A stretch of DNA of 64,000 nt, from assembly GCF_001913155.1 (NCBI RefSeq), contig NZ_CP018760.1, forward strand, positions 4,092,001 through 4,156,000. The letters are read 5' to 3'. Each line of letters begins with the position of its first letter. Position 1 is the stretch's first letter. Below the pieces are notes generated by a model. It saw only the letters and a program-made list of their open reading frames with translations. It ran no database searches and had not been told where the DNA came from. The stretch is from Maribacter hydrothermalis. GTDB taxonomy: Bacteria > Bacteroidota > Bacteroidia > Flavobacteriales > Flavobacteriaceae. Positions 37,240 through 45,930 of the stretch are shown here, piece by piece. The position numbers and the translations under genes were made by a program.

Positions 37240-37760
37240 AATTTGACATAACGACAAATTATGGAACAAATGCCTGCCGCATCAACTCGCACAAAATATA
37301 AAAGATTCTTTATCTTCTATATTTATGTCGTGTCGCAGACACCGCTTAAAAAAGTTTCCTGACCCTGTTGTGAGTTTTAACCAATTCTCAGAGCGTCAGG
37401 GATATTTTACATAATATCATTATAGCTAACAAACGCGATTTTCCCTATAAGCTACAATGTGCTGGTTTTGTTCTATAATGTTCTGCGTTATGTAACTTGA
37501 GCTTTGGTTAAAAGCGAAAGTTGTTACTACTGTTTCTTGAAAAAATTTATTCTAAAAGTTTCTTCTACAATGCTAATGGAACACTTATTATGCGACGACG
37601 TAGGAGGGAAGCGTGATGTGTGTGGAATGGAAAATCTAACCAAAATATTCAATAGTCAGAACAAATGTTCATATATTCGGACAATATTTAAATTTGAAGT
37701 TTAGAAAATCGGATAGATATTTCTTATCTTATAAATTTATAGTCTTAAAAACAGATAAAA

Positions 37761-37979
37761 ATGACTGAATTAGGTTTGTATTTGTCAAGAAAATCAGTAA
37801 ATCGTTCAGATGTTGCTAGAAAAACTGGGCTAAGTAAAACTAGATTAAGTGAGTTATCTAATAATAAAAAAACAAAGTTGAAAGTTGATGAACTTTATCT
37901 TATTGCTTTAGCATTAGATGTAGACCCTAGTGAAGTAATGAAAGAAATATGTAAAGATTTAAAGCTTGTAAAACTTTAA
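37761..37979 (+). CDS. XRE-family helix-turn-helix regulator
   Basis: The 72-residue protein is a single Cro/CI-type domain: LYLSRKSVNRSDVARKTGLSKTRLSELSNNKK supplies the helix-turn-helix and VDELYLIALALDVDPSEVM the closing helices. Small controllers of this size often time methyltransferase expression in restriction-modification loci. It is the first gene of a five-gene rightward operon, 6 bp before the methyltransferase. Confidence 0.9.
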   Translation: MTELGLYLSRKSVNRSDVARKTGLSKTRLSELSNNKKTKLKVDELYLIALALDVDPSEVMKEICKDLKLVKL

Positions 37980-37985
37980 AAGTAA

Positions 37986-39095
37986 ATGAGCACATTAATA
38001 AATAATGAAATACCAGTTGAATTAAATATCAATCAAGCTATAATTACATCAACACTTGGTTGTGACATTTTTAGTGGAGCAGGAGGTATGAGCCTTGGTG
38101 CTGAAATGGCTGGCATAAATATTTCTTTTGCTGTTGAAAATGATAAGTATGCAGCAGATACTTTTAGTAATAACCATAAGTCATCTAGAGTAATTGTAGA
38201 GGATATTAGAAAAGTCAATCCAACTAAACTGATTTCTAAAAACCCATTTGTTTTGTTTGGCGGTCCGCCTTGTCAAGGATTTTCTTTATCAAATACAGTT
38301 ACGCGAAATACACGTAATGAAAAAAATAGCTTATTTGAAGAGTTCTTAAGGTTTATTGAAGAGTTAGAACCTGAATGGTGTGTTTTTGAAAATGTAGAAG
38401 GTTTTAGAAGTTTCCAAAAAGGGAAAGTTGTAAAAGTGCTAAAAAAACGACTTGAAAATCTTGGATATACTGTAAATTTTGATGTATTAACTGCCTCAGA
38501 TTATGGAGTTCCTCAAGATAGAAAGCGATTTTTTATGGTTGGAAATAAAAATGGAATAAAGTTTAGATTTCCAGAAGCATCAATCAATAAATATACTGTC
38601 GCAGATGCCATTTTGGATTTACCAAATTTACAAAATGGAGATTTTATAGATTCGTTACCTTATTCTCGATTAGCAAATAATGAATTTGCTGATAAAATGA
38701 GAGAAAATTCAAATTTCTCTTTCCAAAATTATGTATCTAGAAATAGAGATTATGTTTTAGAAAGGTATAAGCATATTAAACAAGGTCAAAATTGGAAAGC
38801 AATTCCTGACGATTTAATGAAAAACTATTCTGATAAAAATAATTGTCATTCAGGAATTTATAAACGACTAGACTCTAAAAAACCATCTGTAGTGATTTCT
38901 AATTATAGAAAAAATATGCTAATACATCCTTTTGAGAATAGAGGTTTATCAGTTAGAGAAGCAGCTAGGTTACAAAGCTTTCCTGATAATTTTATTTTTG
39001 AAGGAACCTTGATGTATATGCAACAGCAAATCGGGAATGCTGTTCCTCCGTTGCTAGCAAAGGCATTATTTGAACAAATTAATGAAATGAGCTAA
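37986..39095 (+). CDS. DNA (cytosine-5) methyltransferase
   Basis: The 369-residue enzyme has the ordered C5-methyltransferase motifs: I LGCDIFSGAGGMSLGAE (AdoMet binding), IV FGGPPCQGFSLS with catalytic Cys96, VI CVFENVEGF, VIII DYGVPQDRKRFFMVG, and IX-X SVREAARLQSFPDNF ... QQQIGNAVPPLLAKAL. The target-recognition region lies at about 235-300 and the target sequence cannot be read from it. No recognisable restriction endonuclease is in the operon. It either protects the host from a downstream DNA-acting system or marks DNA as self. Its stop overlaps the next start (TAATG). Confidence 0.95.
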   Translation: MSTLINNEIPVELNINQAIITSTLGCDIFSGAGGMSLGAEMAGINISFAVENDKYAADTFSNNHKSSRVIVEDIRKVNPTKLISKNPFVLFGGPPCQGFSLSNTVTRNTRNEKNSLFEEFLRFIEELEPEWCVFENVEGFRSFQKGKVVKVLKKRLENLGYTVNFDVLTASDYGVPQDRKRFFMVGNKNGIKFRFPEASINKYTVADAILDLPNLQNGDFIDSLPYSRLANNEFADKMRENSNFSFQNYVSRNRDYVLERYKHIKQGQNWKAIPDDLMKNYSDKNNCHSGIYKRLDSKKPSVVISNYRKNMLIHPFENRGLSVREAARLQSFPDNFIFEGTLMYMQQQIGNAVPPLLAKALFEQINEMS

Positions 39096-41218
39096 TGTCA
39101 TTAAAAAAGGAAAAATCAATCAAATTTAACTTTGATGTTAGTGCTTACCGACTTATAGGAAGAGAACTCATAACTGACAGAATAACTGCATTGTTTGAAC
39201 TAGTCAAAAATGCTTACGATGCAAATGCTGAAAATGTTACTGTAGAATTTATTGATATCAATCCTTTAACTCCAAATTCAAAGATAATTATTAAGGACGA
39301 CGGTATAGGAATGCAATTTTCCGATATTAAAAACAAATGGATGGTTATCGGAACTAGTAGTAAAAGACGCGAGCGATTATCTCCAGCACCACATAAAAGA
39401 AAAGTTGCAGGAAAAAAAGGCATAGGTAGATTTGCTGTTGATAAACTTGGAGACAAATTAGTCCTTAGAACACAAAAAAAGAATAGCGCCGAACTTTTAT
39501 GTCTTGAGACTGATTGGTCTTATTATTCTAAACTAGAGGATTCTCAATTAAAATTAAATTTTGAAGATGAAAAGCCTTTTTTTACCGATGTTGAAAATAA
39601 ATATTGGTATGATAATGGAGATAAAGAAGTTCAAGGAACAACATTAGAAATTTCTCAAGTAAATGAAATTTGGACTGAAAATGACATTAACAGAGCATTT
39701 AAAGAACTCTCTAAATTAGTTCCTCCTAATCCAAGTAAAACAAATGCTTATCCCTTTAATATTACCATAAAGTCCCCTTATAAGGATTTTAATAATGTTA
39801 AAGTAAAAACACAGTTAATTGATTTTGCTTCAAAAAAGATTGAATTAACATTTGATAAAAAGGAAGGAGTTCAAGAAATTTTACAATATAAGAAGGGAAG
39901 CCTTAATAAAATAAAAGTTCCCGAAAGACCCTGTGGCTTTTTGAAACTTACACTTTACTATTTTGACCAAGCTGCAAAAAGTAAATATAAGAAACACTTC
40001 AATTCAGAAATTGATGGTATAAAAATATATAGAGATGGCATCATTACTACGCCTTTTGCCGAATATGTAGCAGACAGAAATAAACAAAAGGACATTTTAG
40101 GTATTGACAAAAGAAGATGGTCAGGTTTTTTTGAAAGACTAAGTACTAGAGATTTACTTGGCTATGTCGAAATAACTGATGAAAATAACCCTGATATTGT
40201 TGAATCTACTAACAGACAAGGTTTTGTTGAAAATGAAGCTTGGGAGGAATTGAGGAGGTTTATAATTGAACAAATTGTTCAATTAGAATCTTTTTTCAAA
40301 AATGCAAAAAATGTAGAGAGAACTAAAACTAAGTCTGGCTTAGGTGCTGCTAATCAAGATTTGAAAATTCTTAAAAGAGAGATTGCATCTGTAAAAAAAG
40401 AGGCGTCACCAAAAGTGCAGGAAAAACTAAGAAGTATAGAAGCTAATTTAGGTAAGATTCAAGGTAGTGTTACAAAGAGTATAAATGACTATTCTAAGTT
40501 AGAAAAAGAAAGCAAACAGCAGGAAAACTTGTTTATGAGTTTGGTTTCATTGCAAACCTATGCTGCAATGTTTTCACATATGACAAAACACACTTTAGGT
40601 CATATATTAACAGGAGCAGAATACTTTTATAACAATTATCCTAATCCGAATTTAGAGGATAGATTTATAAGTATTTCAAAAAGCATTTATAAGGAAATGC
40701 TGAAATTAAGAAAAGGTGTGGATTTTATGCTTAAATATGCTAAATCTGACACTGAACTTGAAGAAATTAACCTAAAAGAATTAATAGTTAATCTGTTTGA
40801 TAATATTTATGTTGATAGGCTTAATGAAGAAGGTATTAGAACAATTGTAGAAATTAAGGATAATCTAATTCTTAATTACAATAGAAAAGCAATAGAAGAT
40901 ATTTTTGATAACTTGATTTCTAACTCAATCAAAGCTTTAAAAAATAACAATGAAAAAATAATAAAATGTAGCAGTTTAACATCAAGCGACGAAGTGACCA
41001 TACTTTTTTCAGATAATGGAATAGGAATAAAAGAGAAAGATAAACATAGAATTTTTGATATTTTTTATACTGACACAGCTGAGGAAGGTGGTGCAGGAAT
41101 GGGACTGTATATGGTTAAGACTAGGGTGGAAGCTATGCAAGGAAATATTGAAGTAATAGACAATGAATTTCGTCCAACTGGTGCAACATTTAAAATCACA
41201 TTACCTTTTAAAAAATAA
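39095..41218 (+). CDS. double GHKL ATPase: MORC/Hsp90-like N-terminal module fused to a histidine-kinase-like C-terminal module
   Basis: In the 707-residue protein the N-terminal ATPase shows an N-box ALFELVKNAYDANAENV (32-48), G1 IKDDGIGMQ (66-74) and G2 AGKKGIGRFAVDKLG (105-119). A family linker follows, with IDGIKIYRDGIITTPFAEY (306-324) and ESTNRQGFVENEAWEEL. After a coiled coil (about 420-480) there is a kinase-like part: helix MFSHMTKHTLGHILTGAEY with His495 and His499, N-box DIFDNLISNSIKAL (602-615), G1 LFSDNGIGIKE and G2 EGGAGMGLYMVKTRVEA. The H-box lacks the usual acidic residue after histidine. It starts at the TAATG overlap with the methyltransferase. Likely role: ATP-driven sensor on DNA that signals to the receiver protein encoded next. 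Confidence 0.88.
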   Translation: MSLKKEKSIKFNFDVSAYRLIGRELITDRITALFELVKNAYDANAENVTVEFIDINPLTPNSKIIIKDDGIGMQFSDIKNKWMVIGTSSKRRERLSPAPHKRKVAGKKGIGRFAVDKLGDKLVLRTQKKNSAELLCLETDWSYYSKLEDSQLKLNFEDEKPFFTDVENKYWYDNGDKEVQGTTLEISQVNEIWTENDINRAFKELSKLVPPNPSKTNAYPFNITIKSPYKDFNNVKVKTQLIDFASKKIELTFDKKEGVQEILQYKKGSLNKIKVPERPCGFLKLTLYYFDQAAKSKYKKHFNSEIDGIKIYRDGIITTPFAEYVADRNKQKDILGIDKRRWSGFFERLSTRDLLGYVEITDENNPDIVESTNRQGFVENEAWEELRRFIIEQIVQLESFFKNAKNVERTKTKSGLGAANQDLKILKREIASVKKEASPKVQEKLRSIEANLGKIQGSVTKSINDYSKLEKESKQQENLFMSLVSLQTYAAMFSHMTKHTLGHILTGAEYFYNNYPNPNLEDRFISISKSIYKEMLKLRKGVDFMLKYAKSDTELEEINLKELIVNLFDNIYVDRLNEEGIRTIVEIKDNLILNYNRKAIEDIFDNLISNSIKALKNNNEKIIKCSSLTSSDEVTILFSDNGIGIKEKDKHRIFDIFYTDTAEEGGAGMGLYMVKTRVEAMQGNIEVIDNEFRPTGATFKITLPFKK

Positions 41219-41224
41219 TTCTTA

Positions 41225-41821
41225 ATGGAAGTAACCTTTGTAATAATAGATGATAATAAGGAGATTGAAGAGCATCCCTTATTATTTACATTAGAAGATA
41301 AATTTAAAAATGTTAAGTTTTATTCTAACCCACAAGAGGGACTGGATTTTATCAAAAATAATCTAGATATAAATTTGATTGTATTATTAGATATTGAGTT
41401 TTCTAAGGATGATAAATTGGATGGTCACGACCTATTAAAAGAGATTTATAACAGCTCGACTTTGATTCCTGTTATCCTTTGGAGCGGTATAAATCAAACT
41501 AATGAAGAATTTAGTGATTTTATTAATAATAGAGCTTTTGGTTTCTTAAGTAAAGATTGTTCTTTAGAAGAAGCTATGCAAATAGTTGATAAAGCATTTA
41601 ATAACTTGAAAAATAGTCTCGATAATACAATTGAAGATTGGATAATTAGTAATGAATCTGATAAAGACAAACCTATTTATTTCACATCATCTGGGGAATC
41701 ATATACCTTAAACGAAATATTAAAAGAAATCAGACTTCAAACACCAATTGGCAAAGAATTTTCAAGTAAGCTAAATTCACTAACCATCGACTTATTATTG
41801 CGTAAAAAAGAGAATTTATAA
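41225..41821 (+). CDS. receiver-domain protein with unassigned C-terminal extension
   Basis: The 198-residue protein begins FVIIDDNKEIEEHP (acidic pair D9/D10), has LIVLLDIEFSKDD with the expected phospho-acceptor Asp56, a serine at LWSGIN (87) and the conserved lysine in GFLSKDCSLEEA (110). All receiver catalytic residues are thus kept. Residues 130-198 (EDWIISNESDKDKPIYFTS, LNEILKEIRLQTPIGKEF) are not a DNA-binding domain that I recognise, so the output is probably protein-protein. It lies 6 bp after the GHKL-kinase gene and its stop overlaps the following start (TAATG). It looks like the relay between sensor and effector. Confidence 0.85.
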   Translation: MEVTFVIIDDNKEIEEHPLLFTLEDKFKNVKFYSNPQEGLDFIKNNLDINLIVLLDIEFSKDDKLDGHDLLKEIYNSSTLIPVILWSGINQTNEEFSDFINNRAFGFLSKDCSLEEAMQIVDKAFNNLKNSLDNTIEDWIISNESDKDKPIYFTSSGESYTLNEILKEIRLQTPIGKEFSSKLNSLTIDLLLRKKENL

Positions 41822-42426
41822 TGGTTGATATAATTGGTCTTTTTGATAATCAAGACGAAACTTTGGGATTATTTTTTAACCTGTGCTATGAGGATTTGAA
41901 CATATTTTTAAATGACTCATCATTAAATATTTCATATTATGACAGCTCTAAAATAAATGAAGTTGCAGTTGCTATTATTACAGAACCTTTAGAAAAATTT
42001 ATTTTATTAGCATATTCACACGGAGGAGAAAATGAGTTAGTGAAAAATGGAAACATTCCATACATATCAACAAAAATTAATATAGATAAATTTAAAAACA
42101 CACTTTTTTACACTTGTTCTTGTCATACAGGAAAAGTTCTCGGAGATGAATTAATTAATAATGGAACTTTAAGCTATATAGGTTATAAAGACAAATTTGA
42201 AGTTTGGGGTTTTAATATGAATCCTTACATTGAGTGTGCTAATTATGGTATGAAACTATTTTTTACAAATATATCTACTGATGATATAATACCATTGATG
42301 AAATCAAAATATAATGAGCATATTGATAACTATGAGAACGATATATTTGGAGCAGCTATGTTAGTTGCAAATAGAAATGGATTAGTTCAAAAAGGAAATA
42401 ATATATCTATAGCAGATTTGAATTAA
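41821..42426 (+). CDS. small caspase/CHAT-like cysteine protease candidate
   Basis: The 201-residue protein keeps the His-then-Cys order of clan CD proteases. KFILLAYSHGGENEL places His67 before two glycines, and NTLFYTCSCHTGKVLGDEL places Cys101 in the CxTG context seen in CHAT and caspase-like folds (compare LSACNTG); Cys99 is an alternative. The strand-loop after it, GTLSYIGYKDKFEVWG, also fits the fold. It has no prodomain, signal or membrane segment, so it should be cytoplasmic and held inactive by partners. Starting within the receiver gene's stop codon, it ends the operon and is the obvious effector. The assignment is by motif only. Confidence 0.65.
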   Translation: MVDIIGLFDNQDETLGLFFNLCYEDLNIFLNDSSLNISYYDSSKINEVAVAIITEPLEKFILLAYSHGGENELVKNGNIPYISTKINIDKFKNTLFYTCSCHTGKVLGDELINNGTLSYIGYKDKFEVWGFNMNPYIECANYGMKLFFTNISTDDIIPLMKSKYNEHIDNYENDIFGAAMLVANRNGLVQKGNNISIADLN

Positions 42427-42457
42427 TTATGTAAAATAGAATTTCGATGTTAAACTC

Positions 42458-42675
42458 GGCCTCATAAAATTTTGGTCAAAACAATAGGAGAAATGAGCGT
42501 GCATATTTTAGGGGTTTAGCAATACAGTTTCTTAATATTTTCAATTACTCAGGGGATTTCATAGCAATGTTAATGAGTTCCAATGTTTCCTAAAATATAG
42601 CGAATGAACCGTTAATTGTTTCCAAAAGTTTATGCAGCCTTGAATTTTTGTTTCTTTTGTTTCAAGACAAAAGAT
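42458..42675 (+). repeat. island B element 3 (divergent copy)
   Basis: It starts 32 bp after the caspase-like gene (GGCCTCATAAAATTTTGGTC). The inner stem ATATTTTAGG / CCTAAAATAT differs from AATTTTAGG / CCTAAAATT of the other copies on both sides, so pairing is preserved. It ends in TTTGTTTCTTTTGTTTCAAGACAAAAGA. Confidence 0.78.
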
Positions 42676-42721
42676 AATGAAACACGAAAAAAGGTTAATT
42701 GAAGTTCTATATATAACAAGT

Positions 42722-42753
42722 GCATAGAATTTTATTTTTCTTAAAATTTATGC
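42722..42753 (+). repeat. short covarying hairpin, copy 3
   Basis: GCATAGAATTTT pairs with AAAATTTATGC; stem tip GCATA/TATGC, one bulged G. Confidence 0.8.
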
Positions 42754-42853
42754 TCTTGTGGTAAGCTTACGAGAATCATCTAAAATTTTTTATTACGTAC
42801 ATTTTATTAAATACGCGATTTTTAATAAGAGCAAAAAGGTTAGCTTTTATTTT

Positions 42854-42940
42854 GGCGTTGGCAAGCGTTGGATAATTGTGTGTAAAATAAATTGCCAGAG
42901 CAATTTGATTTTATAAAACAATCGAGCGCTTGGTAGCGGC
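42854..42940 (+). repeat. long attC-like imperfect hairpin, copy 3
   Basis: GGCGTTGGCAAGCG pairs with CGCTTGGTAGCGGC, and AAATTGC/GCAATTT closes the apical CAGA loop. The arrangement is as in copy 1. Confidence 0.8.
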
Positions 42941-43410
42941 TATTTTACATAACGGCTAATTATAGATACAAATGTTTTTAAACGCTGCGAAGCAAACCGC
43001 TTATTAGTTTAATGACCCAAGTTCCCATTATTCTTATGAAAATGAATGATTCTGGGATATTTTACATAATACTACATTATAGCTATCAAATGGATAAACC
43101 TCTATAAATACAAAAAAATACATTTGTACTATAATGTTCCGCGTTATGTAACTTGAGCTTTGATTAAAAGCGAAAGTTGTTACCATCTTCTTTTATTTTT
43201 TTCTTTCTAAAAACTTTCTCTATAAGGTAATGGAACACTCTTTTTACGTAACGACGTTAGGAGAGGAGTGAAATGTGTGTGGAATGGGCAAAGTGTTCTA
43301 ATGGTTATTCGTTAAATCCTTTCAATTATCGTTAAAGTGTTTCAAGCCTAAAAACTTATATTTGGTTATTATAGAAACGAATACCAACGGAGTAAAATAT
43401 TAGTTAAATT

Positions 43411-45459
43411 ATGAACGCACAATTACTTGAGTTATTAAGGCAAGAGTTTCTTCAAGAAGCACAATCTGCCCCTAAATTATTTAAGGATTTGGCGAAAGTT
43501 GAACAGTATATTGCAGAAAGCTACAAAACTAGGGCGTTGATTGAACTAATCCAAAATGCTGATGATGCTGAATCTTCACTTTTTGGAATCCATGACATTG
43601 TTGGTGGTTTTATAGTAGGTAATAACGGCAGGCCGTTTACCATAAATGATGTTGAATCGTTGTGCAGAAGCGGTTCTTCAAATAAACAAAGAGGTGGCAC
43701 TACAATAGGATACAGGGGTATTGGCTTTAAATCAGTTGTGAACATAGCAAATAAAGTAACTGTATTTAGTGGAGATTTCTGTTTTACCTTTAATAGAGAG
43801 AAAACTCAATTAGCACTTAAAAAAGATTTAGATGTTCCCTTAATTCGCATACCACACCCAACAGATACTTCCAATCCAATTCATAAGCAGGCATTAGAAT
43901 TGAAAGAAAAGTATAAATACGAAACAGTATTTGTTTTTCAGGATGTAATTGAGGAAATTTCAGAAGAAGAATTATCAAATATTGACCGAAGTTCTTTACT
44001 ATTCTTAAAGAATATTAGAAAAGTCTTAATCGACCACAAGAATATTCATAGGGATATCATGGTCGAACATAAAAAAGTTGATACACGTCGATTTGTGAGA
44101 ATTAGCGAGGCTGAATCTATAGATGAGTGGGAGGTAGTTTCTGAAGCAGCCAATGAAGTGGATTTGGTTGCATTTAAAAAGGAAGGAAACGTAATAATAC
44201 CTGCACGGCCAGATGAGTCTGTGATCCATTCATTTACACCAACAAAAGAGTTTTCAGGAGCATTTATAAAAATAAATGGTGATTTTTCAACCGACCCTTC
44301 AAGAAAAACAATTGACTTTGACAGTCAATCCAAAAAATCTTTCCAAAATGCAGTTTCCATAATTGTTAAAGCGATTACTTCAATATTGGGAGGAGACCTG
44401 ACTCGTGAAGGTTTCTTAACCCCATTTGTTAATATTCATGTAATCGAATCAAGTCAATTTAAAGTATTGTTATTCAAGGGTATCGAGGCAGGTCTTGAAA
44501 ATTCGAAAATCTTATCAAATAATGGAATAGGTGAGAGCTTTTCGTCTGTTCGTTTAAAGCCTGAATGGCTAAACTTTGAGGATTATGAGAGATTATGCTC
44601 AGAGGGCTTGGTTTCCATAAATAAAACTCTAATTACCACTTATCCCGAATTGTTTACTTTCCTTAAAGCAATAAATACAAAAACGTTAAACCTTGATGAT
44701 ATTATTTCTAGCATAAATAATTCAAAGATTTCCATTATTGGTTGTGCCCAGATTTTCGAGAAAATAATCAAACAATATCGCTACGATTTAGATGCCGATA
44801 AAATTGCCCAATTGAAAACATTAAAAATATTCCCTTGTAATAATGATGTTTTTAAGGCAGAGTATGTCAAAAGTGCTAGTGAATTGGACAATGAATTTAA
44901 AAGCTATCTCAAAAACAATGTTGATACCGCCGACTTGAACTTGTTTCTTAAAAAATTGGATATTACCCCCGAAATACTTCCAGTAAAAAGTGTTGTAAAT
45001 AACGAAAGTGCTAATAATATCTTTCAAAGTACAGGTGCAACATACAGCTCAAATTTTAAGACAGAACCTGCAATTAAAAAGTGGCGAAGTGCTGAGAAAA
45101 ATGCACAAGAATATCTCAAGTCTCTCAATGTGGCATTATCCGTTAAAGATGTAACGGAAGCCAATTTGGGGTATGATTTAGAGCTAATGCTGAATAGTGG
45201 TAAGAGAATTTACATTGAGGTTAAAAGTGTCAACTCATTTGTTGAACCCTTTAAGATATCCAACAATGAGTATTCGAGTGCGCATAATTACGGCGCTGAG
45301 TACTACATCGCTTTAGTAGTAAATAATGATGATTTCCAAATTAAGTTTGTGCCAAACCCTATCAAAACGCTTTCTTTTGAAAAGAAATGTGAGCGGTGGT
45401 CTTGGTTTTGTGGTGAATATGACAACGAGTTAAGAGAAATAAACGAAATATTATTTTAA
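43411..45459 (+). CDS. sacsin/NOV-type GHKL ATPase fused to a PD-(D/E)xK nuclease domain (DUF3883-like)
   Basis: The 682-residue protein has an N-terminal GHKL ATPase: N-box ALIELIQNADDAESS (42-56), G1 VGNNGRPFT (69-77) and G2 GGTTIGYRGIGFKSVVNIA (95-113), as in sacsin and the NOV proteins. The C-terminal domain shows AEKNAQEYLKSL (E562), LGYDLELML (D589) and RIYIEVKSVN (E603-x-K605), a complete E-D-ExK nuclease core of the DUF3883/Mrr-like kind. MORC-like ATPases joined to nucleases are known from prokaryotic restriction-type systems. This gene heads a three-gene cassette; the next start is 4 bp downstream. Confidence 0.9.
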   Translation: MNAQLLELLRQEFLQEAQSAPKLFKDLAKVEQYIAESYKTRALIELIQNADDAESSLFGIHDIVGGFIVGNNGRPFTINDVESLCRSGSSNKQRGGTTIGYRGIGFKSVVNIANKVTVFSGDFCFTFNREKTQLALKKDLDVPLIRIPHPTDTSNPIHKQALELKEKYKYETVFVFQDVIEEISEEELSNIDRSSLLFLKNIRKVLIDHKNIHRDIMVEHKKVDTRRFVRISEAESIDEWEVVSEAANEVDLVAFKKEGNVIIPARPDESVIHSFTPTKEFSGAFIKINGDFSTDPSRKTIDFDSQSKKSFQNAVSIIVKAITSILGGDLTREGFLTPFVNIHVIESSQFKVLLFKGIEAGLENSKILSNNGIGESFSSVRLKPEWLNFEDYERLCSEGLVSINKTLITTYPELFTFLKAINTKTLNLDDIISSINNSKISIIGCAQIFEKIIKQYRYDLDADKIAQLKTLKIFPCNNDVFKAEYVKSASELDNEFKSYLKNNVDTADLNLFLKKLDITPEILPVKSVVNNESANNIFQSTGATYSSNFKTEPAIKKWRSAEKNAQEYLKSLNVALSVKDVTEANLGYDLELMLNSGKRIYIEVKSVNSFVEPFKISNNEYSSAHNYGAEYYIALVVNNDDFQIKFVPNPIKTLSFEKKCERWSWFCGEYDNELREINEILF

Positions 45460-45463
45460 AGAT

Positions 45464-45928
45464 ATGGTGCCAATAAAAGAAGCAATAAATAGTGGTGCAT
45501 GGTTACATTGTGAACATAAGTATGGTTATAACACTTATCAATTTCGAATAAAAGTAGATTCTTTTAAAATTTTGAATCTCAAAGAAGTTGATGATCCAGA
45601 AGAAATTGATGGATTAGACGAAAATTCAAAACTTTATATGTTAGGAATTGAAGTAATAAATATTACCAAAGAACCAGTAGCTCTGCACTCAAGTATTGAT
45701 TTTCTTCTTTTAGTAGATCAAGATGGTTTTAAATTTCCAATATTTAAGGAACGTCATCTTTATAGAGTTTCTGAATTTGGAAAAAAACATAAATTACAAC
45801 GTTTTGATTTTAAAGAATTACTACCTAAAATTAAAGCAGTTGGTTCCATTCTTTTTCAATTACCTGATGACGATGAGGCAGAATATTTTATTTCCATACA
45901 AAATGATGGTACAGTTCAAGAGGTATAA
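45464..45928 (+). CDS. hypothetical beta-rich protein in the sacsin-like cassette
   Basis: This 154-residue acidic protein has no signal or membrane segment. Alternating segments such as LYMLGIEVINITKEPVALHSS and FLLLVDQDGFKFPIF resemble an immunoglobulin-like sandwich of the DUF4352 type, though that is only an impression. It lies 4 bp after the GHKL-nuclease gene and 2 bp before the HEPN-like gene, so the three products should act together. A role as regulator or substrate-binding subunit is possible. Confidence 0.72.
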   Translation: MVPIKEAINSGAWLHCEHKYGYNTYQFRIKVDSFKILNLKEVDDPEEIDGLDENSKLYMLGIEVINITKEPVALHSSIDFLLLVDQDGFKFPIFKERHLYRVSEFGKKHKLQRFDFKELLPKIKAVGSILFQLPDDDEAEYFISIQNDGTVQEV

Positions 45929-45930
45929 AT

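Larger units (their letters stand above)
36915..37630 (+). repeat. island M spacer 2 plus start-type unit before the methyltransferase operon
   Basis: It opens with GGTTACAATGTTGAAAGTCT, a stretch nearly repeated after B4, then the short hairpin (37015-37046), GGCAAGCTGACGAGAATG, the long hairpin (37146-37239) and 30-mers (direct 37240-37272 and 37400-37433, inverted about 37465-37497). It ends with the T-rich block and the purine tract up to GTGTGGAATGG at 37630, 131 bp before the HTH gene. A 66-codon frame crossing it is not a gene. Confidence 0.85.
42722..43287 (+). repeat. island M spacer 3 plus start-type unit before the sacsin-like gene
   Basis: Short hairpin 42722-42753, GGTAAGCTTACGAGAA, long hairpin 42854-42940, direct 30-mers 42941-42974 and about 43059-43091, inverted 30-mer 43120-43152, AAAGTTGTTACCATCTTC box, T-rich block, and purine tract ending GTGTGGAATGG at 43287, 124 bp before the next start. 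Confidence 0.85.

Noticed and set aside
37504..37704. Possible 66-residue gene on the plus strand
   Set aside because: It lies across the T-rich and purine-tract part of a start-type repeat; parallel positions in the other copies do not keep the frame.
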